A stretch of DNA of 64,000 nt from Brevibacterium picturae (GTDB taxonomy: Bacteria > Actinomycetota > Actinomycetes > Actinomycetales > Brevibacteriaceae): the NCBI RefSeq assembly GCF_900105045.1, contig NZ_LT629739.1, positions 1,798,001 to 1,862,000 of the forward strand, read 5' to 3'. The notes under the pieces are model-generated. The model was not told the origin of the DNA and made no database searches. It saw nothing but the letters and a program-made list of their open reading frames with translations. Each line of letters begins with the position of its first letter. The first letter of the stretch is position 1. Below, in pieces: positions 1-8,093 of this stretch. The translations under genes and the position numbers were made by a program.

Positions 1-1
1 C

Positions 2-346
2 AACTCGCTCATGGACATTACCCGGGCCGGCGGCAGCCTGGGCATCCCCGGCCTCTACGTCACCGGCGATCCGGGAGCGGCCGACAAGGCGGCCCAGCAA
101 GGATCCCTGTCGATGCGCTTCGGACTGGGCTTCGCGAAGTCACACGTCTTCGTCACCGGTCAGTGCCCGGTCATGAAGTACAACCGCGGCCTGATGCACG
201 CGATCCTCAACGACAAAGTCTCGATCGCGAAAAACGTCAATGCCACCCCGATCGCGCTCGAGGATGCCCCGCAGGGCTACGCCGACTTCGACTCAGGTGT
301 GGCGAAGAAGTTCGTCCTCGACCCCCACGGCCTGATCAAGGCCTGA
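2..346 (+). CDS. fdhA: Glutathione-independent formaldehyde dehydrogenase, 3' part
   Basis: This is the last roughly 115 codons of a zinc- and NAD-dependent formaldehyde dehydrogenase (formaldehyde to formate, no added glutathione); the reading frame is already open at the window edge. The visible part contains GIPGLYVTGDPGA, then FGLGFAKSHVF, PVMKYNR and the ending KKFVLDPH, all characteristic of the Pseudomonas-type FdhA C-terminus. The full family protein is about 400 residues, so the zinc-binding N-terminal domain lies upstream of the window. Formaldehyde detoxification would fit a strain that also demethylates sarcosine (32-41 kb), but the two loci are far apart and any link is inference. 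Confidence 0.93.
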   Translation, partial: NSLMDITRAGGSLGIPGLYVTGDPGAADKAAQQGSLSMRFGLGFAKSHVFVTGQCPVMKYNRGLMHAILNDKVSIAKNVNATPIALEDAPQGYADFDSGVAKKFVLDPHGLIKA

Positions 347-384
347 GGCACCAGCAGCGCCACCAGCGCCACCAGGAACCTCCG

Positions 385-505
385 CCGAAACACGGGCGCT
401 GCGTCGAAACACATGGGTGCAAACCCGAGTGTCGGCGCAGCACCCGTGTTTCGGAGCCAGGGCCCCGCGCCCCGCCCGCTTCTCGGCGCGGCACCCGTGT
501 TTCGG
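385..505. repeat. Cluster of a palindromic intergenic motif
   Basis: Four copies of one motif lie between the convergent fdhA and amidohydrolase genes. A 23-nt unit TCGGCGC(A/G)GCACCCGTGTTTCGG occurs at 432-454 and 483-505 with one difference, and two inverted, more diverged copies lie at 385-403 and 405-420. The copy at 385-403 pairs with 436-454 as a 19-bp stem with one mismatch. A related unit makes the hairpin at 18316-18383. It could act as a bidirectional terminator or be a small dispersed repeat family. Confidence 0.75.
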
Positions 506-573
506 CGTCGCGGGTGTGCTGCGGGTGGGCTGCGGGTGGGACGCAGGCAGGCTGGGCAGCTCAGGCCAAGAGG

Positions 574-650
574 CTCAGCGCAGCTGATGCCTCAGCCCCG
601 CTGGCGCCTCAGCGCAGCTGGTGCCTCTGCCCCGCTGGCGCCTCAGCGCA
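574..650. repeat. 34-bp tandem repeat reaching into a stop codon
   Basis: Two full 34-bp units (574-607 and 608-641) differ at only a few bases and a third, partial unit starts at 642. The partial unit contains the TGA stop (643-645, minus strand) of the amidohydrolase gene, so the array seems to have grown from the end of that gene into the intergenic gap. Confidence 0.8.
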
Positions 651-1869
651 CCTCGTCCGCCAAACGCGTGAACGCCAGATGCGCCAGCGCCGCGGCCTGG
701 TCGCCGAGCAGCCCGTCGTCGAAGGCCACCCGGGGCGAATGGTTCGTCTCCGCGCTCGGGTCGACGCCCTCGGGCGTTGCTCCGAGGAACACGAACGTAC
801 CCGGCACCTTCTCGAGCACGTAGGAGAAGTCCTCCGAGCCCATCCGCGGCACGGCCATCTCCTCGACTTGCTCGGTGCCGAAGACCTCGCCGAGGCGGTC
901 GATGACCAGTCTGGACTCGGCGGGATTGTTCACGGTCACGGGGAATCCGATTCTGAAGTCCACCTCGGCGGTGCACCTGTGCGCCCGGGCAATGTTCTCG
1001 GCGATCTCGGGCACACGCTGCTGCAGCAGAGCGATCGAATCCGCGGAGAGGTAGCGGACCGAGGCGGTGAGCTTCGCGGTGTCCGGGATGATGTTGCTGG
1101 CCTGTGAGCCCTCGAGCTGAGTCACGGAGACGACGACGGGATCGAAGATGTCGAAGGAGCGGGTCGTCATCGTGTTCAGGGCGAGCGCGATCTCGGCGAC
1201 GGCAGGCACCGGGTCACGGGTGGCCTGCGGTTGGGAGCTGTGGCCACCGGCGCCGTGAACGGTCAGATTGAGGTCGGCGAATCCGGCCATCAGCGGGCCG
1301 CCCTTGGTGGTGAACCTTCCGCGCTTGTCGGCCTCAACATGGATTCCGTATGCGGCGATGACAGGCACCCCAGCGGCCTCGAGCATACCCTCGGCAAGCA
1401 TCGGTTCTGCACCTCCCTCAACCTCCTCGGCGGGCTGAAACATGAACACGATGGAACCAGGCAGCTCGTCCCGGTGCGCCGCGAGCAGACGAGCCGCACC
1501 GACGAGGCCTGCCGTGTGCATGTCGTGGCCGCAGGCGTGCATATTGCCGTTCGTCGACGCATAGTCGAGGCCGGTGTCCTCGGCCACGGGCAAGGCATCC
1601 ATGTCCCCACGCAGCAGCACGGCAGGTCCCGGGCGCTCTCCCTTGAGCACGGCAACGATCGAGCTCAGCGACTCCCCCGTCGTGATCTCGAGGCCCAGAT
1701 CGGCGAGCTCATCCAAGACGGTCTTCTGAGTGAAGGGCAGCTGGAAGCCGAGCTCTGGATTGGCGTGCAGGGTGCGGCGCAAGGTGACGAGATCGTCGTG
1801 GAGGCTACGGGCTTCGGTGCGGAAATCTGGGGCAGCGGCGGACGATGATACGGATGGCGATGCGGACAT
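643..1869 (-). CDS. M20 family metallo-amidohydrolase
   Basis: A 408-residue amidohydrolase of the M20D group, which contains hippurate, indole-acetyl-amino-acid and N-acyl-amino-acid hydrolases. The metal site is visible as LLRGDMDALPV, then NMHACGHDMHTAGLVG and the catalytic/bridging Glu in FQPAEEVEGGA, with further His and Glu ligands towards the C-terminus (PRMGSEDFSYV). Length is normal for the family. No signal peptide is seen, so it should be cytoplasmic. The ATG at 1869 is preceded by a GGAGAA-like site. The gene is not in an operon: it is convergent with fdhA and divergent from the reductase-like gene at 2206. The substrate cannot be read from the sequence. Confidence 0.9.
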   Translation of the reverse strand: MSASPSVSSSAAAPDFRTEARSLHDDLVTLRRTLHANPELGFQLPFTQKTVLDELADLGLEITTGESLSSIVAVLKGERPGPAVLLRGDMDALPVAEDTGLDYASTNGNMHACGHDMHTAGLVGAARLLAAHRDELPGSIVFMFQPAEEVEGGAEPMLAEGMLEAAGVPVIAAYGIHVEADKRGRFTTKGGPLMAGFADLNLTVHGAGGHSSQPQATRDPVPAVAEIALALNTMTTRSFDIFDPVVVSVTQLEGSQASNIIPDTAKLTASVRYLSADSIALLQQRVPEIAENIARAHRCTAEVDFRIGFPVTVNNPAESRLVIDRLGEVFGTEQVEEMAVPRMGSEDFSYVLEKVPGTFVFLGATPEGVDPSAETNHSPRVAFDDGLLGDQAAALAHLAFTRLADEVR

Positions 1870-1912
1870 GGACGCGGTTCTCCTTCGGGCCGAATGAACT
1901 GTGAGTCCGACT

Positions 1913-1965
1913 CTACTGAGGTTCAGACCGCACTGATCAGCAGACCCTACTGAGAATCGGGTCTG
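1913..1965. promoter_or_regulatory. Repeated CTACTGAG and inverted CAGACCC elements, candidate operator
   Basis: Just upstream of the amidohydrolase start, CTACTGAG occurs at 1913-1920 and 1947-1954, and CAGACCC (1941-1947) pairs with GGGTCTG (1959-1965). The arrangement resembles a regulator-binding region, but no cognate regulator is adjacent. The rest of the 336-bp gap 1870-2205 holds only the hairpin at 2115-2155. Confidence 0.3.
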
Positions 1966-2114
1966 ACTGCATTGTCATTGGCGGCGACGGAACGTGGTGC
2001 TGCTGATCAAGCGCAGCGCACCGGAATCGCATGTGGTCGAGATCGCAGACCACGCCGAGTCCCACGCCTGATCACCCCGTTCTGCGATGACCCAGCGCCG
2101 TCGCTCCCGAGAAG

Positions 2115-2155
2115 CCCGAGGTCCATGAGTTCGGCACGCGACCATGGACCTCGGG
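2115..2155. repeat. 13-bp perfect inverted repeat
   Basis: The arms CCCGAGGTCCATG (2115-2127) and CATGGACCTCGGG (2143-2155) are perfectly complementary around a 15-nt loop. The hairpin lies in the leader side of the gene starting at 2206, between divergent genes, so it is not an ordinary terminator of either neighbour. Confidence 0.7.
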
Positions 2156-2205
2156 TCCCGTCGTGCGTACCGTAGTGAGTGACGACACTCGACGAGGAGA
2201 CCGCC

Positions 2206-2754
2206 GTGCGCATCATCATCACCCAGAACATGACCCTCGACGGCCGAGTCGAAATGCTCGACGACTGGTTCGACCCGCAGGCCCAGGACGAGGAGCTGTC
2301 AGCAGAACTCATGCGGCAGTCAGCCAACGAGGAAGTGCTGCTGCTCGGACGGCAGACCTTCGAAGACTTCCGCGGCTACTGGCCGCACCAGAGCGATGAC
2401 GTCACCGGGGTCGCCGATCATCTCAACCAGGTCGACAAGCGAGTGGTCTCGACAACGCTGACCGACCCGGAGTGGCAGAACTCGACCGTCATCAGCACGG
2501 ATCCGCTGCAGGCTGTGACAGCGATGCGCGATGAACCGGGCCGGGACGTGATCGTCACCGGCAGCATCACCCTGGCGCATGCGCTCATCACCGCCGGACT
2601 CGTCGATGAGTACCGGATGTTCACCTATCCGGCGTGGCAGAGGCGCGGACGCGGCTTCTTCCCCGATGACGCAGGAGTGCCTCGGCTGCAGCTGGTCGAT
2701 TCGAAGTCGTTTCCCAGCGGTGTCGTCTACTCGGCGTACGAGCCGATGCGCTGA
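2206..2754 (+). CDS. Dihydrofolate reductase / RibD C-terminal family protein
   Basis: A 182-residue protein of the RibD-C/DHFR-like fold that is widespread in actinobacteria as an NADPH-dependent reductase of unknown substrate. It opens with the strand RIIITQNMTLDG, contains LLLGRQTFEDF and the nucleotide-contacting VIVTGSITLAHALI, and ends with a typical strand pair. A GTG at 2206 is chosen because GAGGAG lies 6 nt before it; an in-frame GTG at 2179 lacks a ribosome site. It is monocistronic. It should not be called a true folate enzyme from sequence alone. Confidence 0.8.
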   Translation: MRIIITQNMTLDGRVEMLDDWFDPQAQDEELSAELMRQSANEEVLLLGRQTFEDFRGYWPHQSDDVTGVADHLNQVDKRVVSTTLTDPEWQNSTVISTDPLQAVTAMRDEPGRDVIVTGSITLAHALITAGLVDEYRMFTYPAWQRRGRGFFPDDAGVPRLQLVDSKSFPSGVVYSAYEPMR

Positions 2755-2778
2755 CCAGCACTGACCATTGTCGGCCGG

Positions 2779-3135
2779 TTAGGCCGTGCCGAACATAACC
2801 TTCCGGCCGTCGGGGTCTTCGACCGTGGCCACGACGTCGTCGACATCGATCAGCGGGGCGCCCACGTCCTGCACATGGGTGAGGAACGCCTGCAGATCGG
2901 GGATCCGGAAGTAGAGGTGGGTGAGGTTGGACTCCGAGTTGGGCGGGAAGCTGTAGTCCGCGAACGCCTTCGCATCGTGAAGGGCGATCTGAACGCCATC
3001 CAGGTCCAGCATCCAGTAGGTGTATTCATCGCTGCCGACTGCCTCCAACGGCACCCCGGCCACATTTCGGTAGAAAGCAGCCGTCACCTCGGCGTCCGCG
3101 CAGGTCAGGAACACACCGCGAAATCTCGATTCCAT
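2779..3135 (-). CDS. VOC (glyoxalase/bleomycin resistance) family protein
   Basis: A 118-residue single-domain VOC protein. It has two beta-alpha-beta-beta-beta halves: FRGVFLTCADAEVTAAFYRNVAG at the start (broken here by wording) and LTHLYFRIPDLQAFLTHV in the second half, ending EDPDGRKVMFG. Proteins of this type bind a metal or small hydrophobic ligands and include dioxygenases, isomerases and drug-binding proteins; the specific role is unknown. The ATG at 3135 follows GAGAGG at a good distance, whereas an upstream in-frame ATG at 3183 has no such site. It is convergent with the reductase-like gene before it. Confidence 0.8.
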   Translation of the reverse strand: MESRFRGVFLTCADAEVTAAFYRNVAGVPLEAVGSDEYTYWMLDLDGVQIALHDAKAFADYSFPPNSESNLTHLYFRIPDLQAFLTHVQDVGAPLIDVDDVVATVEDPDGRKVMFGTA

Positions 3136-3370
3136 GATTGAACCTCTCGTCCGTGGCCCGGTCTCCGTGAGAGCCGGCCGCACACCTGATTCCTCATGAG
3201 TCTATCCGCAGCCGCTGACATAGAGACAAGGCGAAGACGGCTCCGAAGCGGTGGAACGCTTCTGCCGAACCGTCCCAACTCGGCTTGCCAAGCGACATTC
3301 ATGCTCCACACATACTTCGGTGAATCGCGACTGTTAGCCTGGCAGGCTGATCCCGACATCAGGAGTGAAT

Positions 3371-4147
3371 GTGCAGAAGAGCAAGTGGTTGCTGGGCCTT
3401 GCCCTGTCCGTGTCCGTGGTGGCCTTCGCCGCTTGCGGTTCGCCCGAGGACAAGCCAGCGGAAGAGAAGACCTCCGCCGCAGCCGAGCAGGGCCAGGGCA
3501 AAGACCAGGCCCAGGCCCAGAACGGCAAACCGAACACGGACGGCATTCCCAATGTCGTCGCCGAAGTCAACGGCGAGAAGATCACGAAGGACGACTTCGT
3601 TCCTCTCTACGAGACCCAGTACCAGCAGATGCAGATGCAGTCACAGCAGTCCGGTCAGCAGGTCGACGAGAAGAAGCTGAAGACCCAGACGGCCGAGAAC
3701 CTCGTGAGCACCGAACTGCTGAGCCAGGAAGCCGATGAGCGCGGCATCAAGGTGACCGACAAGGACATCGACAAAGCCCTCGGCGAATCCGCCAAGTCGA
3801 GTCAGATGAGCAAGAAGGACTTCCTCGCGGCCATGAAGAAGCAGGGCATGGACGAGAAGAAGGTCCATTCCGAACTCAAGACCCAGCTGTCGATCGAAGA
3901 CCTCATCAAGGATGAGTACGGCGAGTTCAAGGTCAGCGGCGAAGAGATCGGCCAGGCCTACCAGCAGGCGAAGACCCAGCAGGAGCAGATGGCGCAGCAG
4001 GGCGGCCAGCAGGCCCAGGAGGTCCCACCGCTCGAGGAGATGCGTCCGCAGCTCGAGAAGCAGGTGAAGAGCCAGAAGTCGACGCAGGCGACTCAGAAGT
4101 ACGCCAAGAAACTGCGCGAAAAGGGCGACGTCACGATCAACCTCTGA
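3371..4147 (+). CDS. SurA N-terminal domain lipoprotein (foldase-like)
   Basis: A 258-residue secreted lipoprotein. The N-terminus is a lipoprotein signal (KSKWLLGLALSVSVV followed by AFAACGS, lipobox Cys near residue 22). A Gln/Glu/Ala-rich linker follows, then VAEVNGEKITKDDF, which is the SurA/PrsA N-terminal chaperone module. The segment after residue 130 is helical and Gln/Lys-rich; no parvulin-type isomerase domain is visible, so it is a chaperone-like rather than a catalytic PrsA. The GTG at 3371 is chosen because AGGAG (3361-3365) overlaps the alternative GTG at 3365. A strong terminator follows. Confidence 0.82.
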   Translation: MQKSKWLLGLALSVSVVAFAACGSPEDKPAEEKTSAAAEQGQGKDQAQAQNGKPNTDGIPNVVAEVNGEKITKDDFVPLYETQYQQMQMQSQQSGQQVDEKKLKTQTAENLVSTELLSQEADERGIKVTDKDIDKALGESAKSSQMSKKDFLAAMKKQGMDEKKVHSELKTQLSIEDLIKDEYGEFKVSGEEIGQAYQQAKTQQEQMAQQGGQQAQEVPPLEEMRPQLEKQVKSQKSTQATQKYAKKLREKGDVTINL

Positions 4148-4174
4148 CGGACCGCAGATCTCCGACCACTCGAC

Positions 4175-4233
4175 GAGCCCCGCTCGGACGACACTGACAG
4201 CCAGCACTGTCGGATGCCGTCCGAGCGGGGCTC
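4175..4233 (+). terminator. Strong intrinsic-type hairpin after the foldase-like lipoprotein gene
   Basis: A 16-bp perfect stem pairs 4175-4190 (GAGCCCCGCTCGGACG) with 4218-4233, and an inner stem GACAG (4196-4200)/CTGTC (4207-4211) closes the loop. It begins 28 nt after the stop codon. No long T-run follows, which is usual in actinobacteria. Confidence 0.85.
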
Positions 4234-4412
4234 TATCGCTTCGAGATCGCTGCGAGTCTCATCCTTGGGGAATTTCTGAGTGTTCCTCGCCAAATCCGTG
4301 TGTGCGCTTTAGTGTGTAGGGGAAAGAAGCGTGTCTTTATGATTCGCTCGTCCTCACAGCACGTGCGACCGACGATGGTCGTATATAGAGCACACAAACC
4401 TAAGGATCCTTC

Positions 4413-5786
4413 ATGGCTTCGGTCCTCTCTCGGTCGGCGATCGTCGCACCAAAGAACTTCAACCGGTGGCTGATCCCGCCGGCCGCCCTGGCAATCCATC
4501 TGTGCATCGGGCAGGTCTACGCATTCAGCGTGTTCAAGATCCCCTTCATGACGCACTTCGACGCCGGTGAGGTCTCGATCGGCTGGATCTTCTCGATCGC
4601 GATTCTCATGCTCGGCATCTCCTCGGCCGTCTTCGGTCCCTGGGTGGAGAAGAACGGCCCGCGGGCATCGATGGTCGCAGCGGGCGCCTGTTGGGTCATC
4701 GGCTTCTTCATCGCCTCGCTGGGAATCATGATCGGTCAGCTGTGGTTGGTCTACCTCGGCTACGGCGTCATCGGAGGCATCGGTCTGGGAATCGGCTACA
4801 TCTCCCCGGTCTCGACGCTGATGAAGTGGTTCCCCGACCGTCCGGGCCTGGCCACCGGCCTGGCGATCATGGGCTTCGGCGGCGGTGCGCTCATCGCCAG
4901 CCCGATGTCGAACCAGCTGATGAGCCTCTACGGCGGCGGCACCGAACGGGAGAACCTCGTCGCCGGTCTGACGCCGACCTTCGTCACGCTCGGCATCGTC
5001 TACGCCGTCGTCATCACCGCGGGAGCCTTCGTCATCCGGGTCCCCCATCCCGAGTGGACTCCCAAGAACTTCGACCCGAGCAAGGCGACCTCCAAGCCCA
5101 TGCAGACGAAGGGCAACGTCTCCGTTCGCAGCGCGATCCGCACCCCGCAGTTCTGGCTGCTGTGGGTCGCCCTGTTCCTCAATGTCACTGCGGGAATCGG
5201 CATCCTCGAGAACGCCGCCCCGATGGCGCAGGCCTACTTCGGCATCACGGCCGCGGCAGCAGCCGGCTACGTCGGTCTTCTCTCGATCGGCAACATGGCT
5301 GGTCGCTTTGTCTGGTCGACGACCTCGGACTATCTCGGTCGCAAGAACAACTACATGCTCTACCTCGGCGGCGGACTCGTCCTCTACCTGGCTGTGGCAC
5401 TCTTCGGAGGCAGCTCTCTCATCCTGTTCATCCTCGCGACGCTCGTCATCATCTCGTTCTATGGCGGCGGCTTCTCCACCGTCCCGGCCTACCTCAAGGA
5501 TCTCTTCGGCGTCTATCAGGTCGGAGCCATCCACGGCGCCCTGCTCACCGCATGGTCCGCTGCGGGCGTGGCCGGACCGCTCATCGTCAACTCCGTCGTC
5601 GAGGCGGGCGAGAAGGCAGGCAAGACCGGGCCCGAGCTCTACACCCCGGGCATGTTCATCATGGTCGGGGCGCTGGCTATCGGCTTCATCGCCAACGCCC
5701 TGATCCGGCCGGTCAGCAAGAGGCACTTCGAACGCGAAGAGACGGTCAAGGCCAAACAGGCCGCCGCCCTCGAAGACGAGAACTGA
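4413..5786 (+). CDS. OFA family MFS transporter (oxalate/formate antiporter type)
   Basis: A 457-residue, 12-segment cytoplasmic-membrane carrier of the OFA branch of the major facilitator superfamily. Signature regions include the first helix pair with CIGQVYAFSVFKIPF, the glycine-rich GYGVIGGIGLGIGYISPV and KWFPDRPGLATGLAI, and the second-half GGGFSTVPAYLKDLFG. Characterised family members exchange oxalate and formate; many actinobacterial members have unknown substrates. AAGGA (4402-4406) lies 6 nt before the ATG. The next gene, 18 nt downstream, encodes a 56-residue single-span protein that is likely an accessory subunit. Confidence 0.9.
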   Translation: MASVLSRSAIVAPKNFNRWLIPPAALAIHLCIGQVYAFSVFKIPFMTHFDAGEVSIGWIFSIAILMLGISSAVFGPWVEKNGPRASMVAAGACWVIGFFIASLGIMIGQLWLVYLGYGVIGGIGLGIGYISPVSTLMKWFPDRPGLATGLAIMGFGGGALIASPMSNQLMSLYGGGTERENLVAGLTPTFVTLGIVYAVVITAGAFVIRVPHPEWTPKNFDPSKATSKPMQTKGNVSVRSAIRTPQFWLLWVALFLNVTAGIGILENAAPMAQAYFGITAAAAAGYVGLLSIGNMAGRFVWSTTSDYLGRKNNYMLYLGGGLVLYLAVALFGGSSLILFILATLVIISFYGGGFSTVPAYLKDLFGVYQVGAIHGALLTAWSAAGVAGPLIVNSVVEAGEKAGKTGPELYTPGMFIMVGALAIGFIANALIRPVSKRHFEREETVKAKQAAALEDEN

Positions 5787-5804
5787 AAGGAAGGGACTGA
5801 CACC

Positions 5805-5975
5805 ATGAGCGATTCCGCACCCACAGCACATGTCCCGGCCGAGGGCTCACCGCAGTCACCCGTCGGCGGTGCCTACAAGGCGGTCGGATCGACCCTCACG
5901 GTCGTCGTGGTCGGCGGCCTCGTCTGGGGCCTGACCCTGACCGTGGTCAAGGCCGTCGCGATCTTCACCAGCTGA
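5805..5975 (+). CDS. MFS transporter small subunit (56-residue membrane microprotein)
   Basis: A 56-residue protein starting at the ATG at 5805 behind AAGGAAGG. It has a polar N-terminal third, then YKAVGSTLTVVVVGGLVWG followed by TLTVVKAVAIFTS, giving one hydrophobic helix with a short C-terminal tail. Small proteins of this sort are annotated beside OFA-type MFS carriers in other genomes, and the 18-nt spacing here implies co-transcription. A stabilising or partner role for the transporter is inference. It is below the usual size cut-off for gene calling. Confidence 0.78.
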   Translation: MSDSAPTAHVPAEGSPQSPVGGAYKAVGSTLTVVVVGGLVWGLTLTVVKAVAIFTS

Positions 5976-6004
5976 GGATCCACGACTTCGGCTACTCTCA
6001 GCAC

Positions 6005-6457
6005 ATGAGCCACAACGATCCTGCCCTCGGATTCTTCGCACAGAAGTCCAAGGTCAGGGTCGTTTCCATTGCCCTGTGGTGCCTGGTCGTCCTGCTCGCC
6101 TTCCTCACCGCGTGGACTACCGGTGTGGCCGGCAGCGGCACAGGCGGAACCCCCGCAGACCGTGCGCCGGCCCTTCTCCTCTTCATGACCGGCACTTCTG
6201 TCCTCGCCTTCGGTGCACTGATCGTCGACATCACCACCGCTGGGGTGCGCGATGACCTGGCGTGGTGGGGCGTCCTGCGACTCTTCGGAAGTCTCGGCCT
6301 CGGCCTGGCCGCGGGTTCGTGCGCCCATGACATTGCTCTGAAGTCGTTCCCTGCCTGGTGGCTGCCGATCCTGCTTCTCATCAGCATCGCAATCCTCTGC
6401 GTTCCAGTGGGCGTGGCCCGACTGGAGCGGCGGCATGGGAGCTCGCAGACACGCTGA
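6005..6457 (+). CDS. Hypothetical four-helix membrane protein
   Basis: A 150-residue protein I do not recognise. It has four predicted membrane spans: roughly residues 20-41, 56-75, 86-108 and 118-137, with short charged loops (RHG and RR near the C-terminus). The start ATG at 6005 lies 6 nt after TACTCT (5993-5998), so the transcript may be leaderless. It begins 29 nt after the MFS small-subunit gene, yet the putative promoter between them suggests separate expression. Confidence 0.6.
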   Translation: MSHNDPALGFFAQKSKVRVVSIALWCLVVLLAFLTAWTTGVAGSGTGGTPADRAPALLLFMTGTSVLAFGALIVDITTAGVRDDLAWWGVLRLFGSLGLGLAAGSCAHDIALKSFPAWWLPILLLISIAILCVPVGVARLERRHGSSQTR

Positions 6458-6570
6458 ACGGCGCAGCACCGGCTGACGACCACACCCCCACCCGCGCCGA
6501 GGTGGCTCTCGGTTTCGTCCTGAGCATGGTCGATTCATTGCCCACCGTCCCAGACACGTAGGATCGAGCC

Positions 6571-7359
6571 ATGCCCTCCGATGAGAACTCCGCACCGCCC
6601 CAGGGGGCTCACGGTGAGTCCCGAGTCCCATGGGGTTCGATCCTGCGCAACGTGGCATTGGCCCTGGCGGTACTCGCTGGGCTGTGGTTGGCATTCAACG
6701 TGCACCTGCCCTCACTCGACGGACTCCAAAAGCAGATCGCGGATGCCGGGTTCTGGGGCTTCGGCATCTTCATCCTTCTCTACGCAGTCGTCGCGGCCAC
6801 CCCTATCCCCGTCACCATCATGGCGGTGGCCGGTGGGCTGGCGTTCGGGCTGGTGTTCGGCACCATCTTGTCGATGATCGGCGTGCTGGCAGGGTGCTTC
6901 GGAGGCTATTGGATCTCCCGAGCTCTGGGACGCGACACCGTCATGAAGCTGCTGGGCAACCACGCCGAGGCGATCGAATCCCGGCTGACCAACGGCGGCT
7001 TCTATGCGGTATGCACCCTGCGCCTCATGCCCGGATTCCCCTATTGGCCGGTGAACTACGGCAGCGGGGCGCTGGGCATCAGGAGCCGCACGTTCCTCAT
7101 CGCCACCGCTGTCTCGGCACTGCCAGGACAGCTCTCCCTTGTCGCGGTTGGTGCCTTCATCGGAAGTCCCGGAATCATCACAGGCACTGCCGTCGGCATT
7201 TCGTGGGCGTTGGTCATCGTGCTGACGATCCTCACCTTCCGACGGTGGAAGTCGGCTCAGAAACACCCAGCCGACTCAGAGAGCGAAGGCGGACGCGAAG
7301 GCGAGGTCTCGCCAAAGGTCGAGGGCTCGCCAGACAACGAGGCGAAGCCCGAGGACTGA
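6571..7359 (+). CDS. TVP38/TMEM64 (DedA-like) family membrane protein
   Basis: A 262-residue integral membrane protein of the TVP38/TMEM64 (VTT domain) family, relatives of DedA proteins implicated in lipid and membrane homeostasis. After a soluble N-terminus it shows a first helix near residue 30, the re-entrant motif region AATPIPVTIMAVAGGLAFG, and the conserved LRLMPGFPYWPVNYGSGAL followed by another GQLSLVAVGAF helix. The C-terminal 40 residues are highly charged. TAGGAT at 6559-6564 lies 6 nt before the ATG, consistent with a leaderless transcript. The function of the actinobacterial members is not established. Confidence 0.85.
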   Translation: MPSDENSAPPQGAHGESRVPWGSILRNVALALAVLAGLWLAFNVHLPSLDGLQKQIADAGFWGFGIFILLYAVVAATPIPVTIMAVAGGLAFGLVFGTILSMIGVLAGCFGGYWISRALGRDTVMKLLGNHAEAIESRLTNGGFYAVCTLRLMPGFPYWPVNYGSGALGIRSRTFLIATAVSALPGQLSLVAVGAFIGSPGIITGTAVGISWALVIVLTILTFRRWKSAQKHPADSESEGGREGEVSPKVEGSPDNEAKPED

Positions 7360-7386
7360 TCCGGCCCGAGAAACCGAAACTTCAGA

Positions 7387-7977
7387 TCAAGAGAGCTGAA
7401 GATCGGTGATGCAGGTCGCACCGTCATCCATTGTGGAGAATTCGACCGAACCGGACTTCCCGCCGTGGGCGATGTCGACGATTCCCTCGATGTCACTCGG
7501 GACCCAGAACCCGGCGAAGCCATTGTCGAACGTTCTCACCTGATCGTCGACGACCACCTCGCCGGCGGCGCTGTCGGTGATCTGTACGTCGACCTCCTCA
7601 TTGCCAAGCTCTCCACGACAGGTCGTCAGGCTGTGAAAGAAGCAGTCGTGAGTAGTGTTCGCGTACGGAGCGATCGAGACATAGGCCTTCTCCTCCGGCA
7701 GATCTAAAGTCACTTCCTGCGCTTCACCGACCAGCACCAACTCATCGGGGTAGACCGACGCCATGAGATCGCTCGAGCGATCCGTCACTGAAAGTCGGTC
7801 AAGATGATCAATGACTTCAACGGCACCCATCCCGTCCAAACCGTGCTCGGAGAGGAAGTCCCCCGTCGACACCGGATCGCTTCCTGACCCGGAGCCCGAA
7901 TCGTCGGTCCCACAACCTGCCAATAGCAAGGTCAGAGCAGCAATGGCGATGACTCGCCTCAGGTTCACTACACGCAT
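7387..7977 (-). CDS. cueP: CueP family periplasmic/extracytoplasmic copper-binding lipoprotein
   Basis: A 196-residue lipoprotein. The signal VIAIAALTLLLAGCG ends in a lipobox Cys; a Ser/Gly linker follows, then DFLSEHGLDGMGAVEVIDHLD and LMASVYPDELVL. The CueP hallmark THDCFFHSLTTC gives two Cys eight residues apart, and a third Cys lies in ATCITDLQL at the C-terminus, matching the three copper-ligand Cys known in Salmonella CueP. The ATG at 7977 starts the signal peptide; further upstream in-frame ATGs would add non-signal sequence. It is divergent from the YdhK-like gene with a palindrome between (8004-8024), so copper-responsive co-control is likely. Confidence 0.9.
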   Translation of the reverse strand: MRVVNLRRVIAIAALTLLLAGCGTDDSGSGSGSDPVSTGDFLSEHGLDGMGAVEVIDHLDRLSVTDRSSDLMASVYPDELVLVGEAQEVTLDLPEEKAYVSIAPYANTTHDCFFHSLTTCRGELGNEEVDVQITDSAAGEVVVDDQVRTFDNGFAGFWVPSDIEGIVDIAHGGKSGSVEFSTMDDGATCITDLQLS

Positions 7978-8003
7978 CGTCTCTGTCTGAGTCACGTTGA
8001 CAA

Positions 8004-8024
8004 CTATACCCCCTCTAGGTATAG
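8004..8024. promoter_or_regulatory. Palindromic operator between cueP and ydhK, CsoR/metal-type
   Basis: CTATACC (8004-8010) and GGTATAG (8018-8024) form perfect 7-bp arms around CCCTCTA. The layout TATACCcc...GGTATA closely resembles copper-sensor CsoR operators (TATACCCC-GGGGTATA type). It is positioned to control both divergent copper genes. No csoR gene is in the window. Confidence 0.7.
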
Positions 8025-8093
8025 CGTCGGCATCGGGCACTCTCGTGCAGCCCGCGATCGGACCGTCATGGCCAGGGAAACTGAAGGAGAAGA

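Noticed and set aside
4175..4233. Long stem after the lipoprotein gene as a repeat-family member
   Set aside because: Its sequence is unrelated to the 385-505/18316 motif and its position just after a stop codon fits a terminator.
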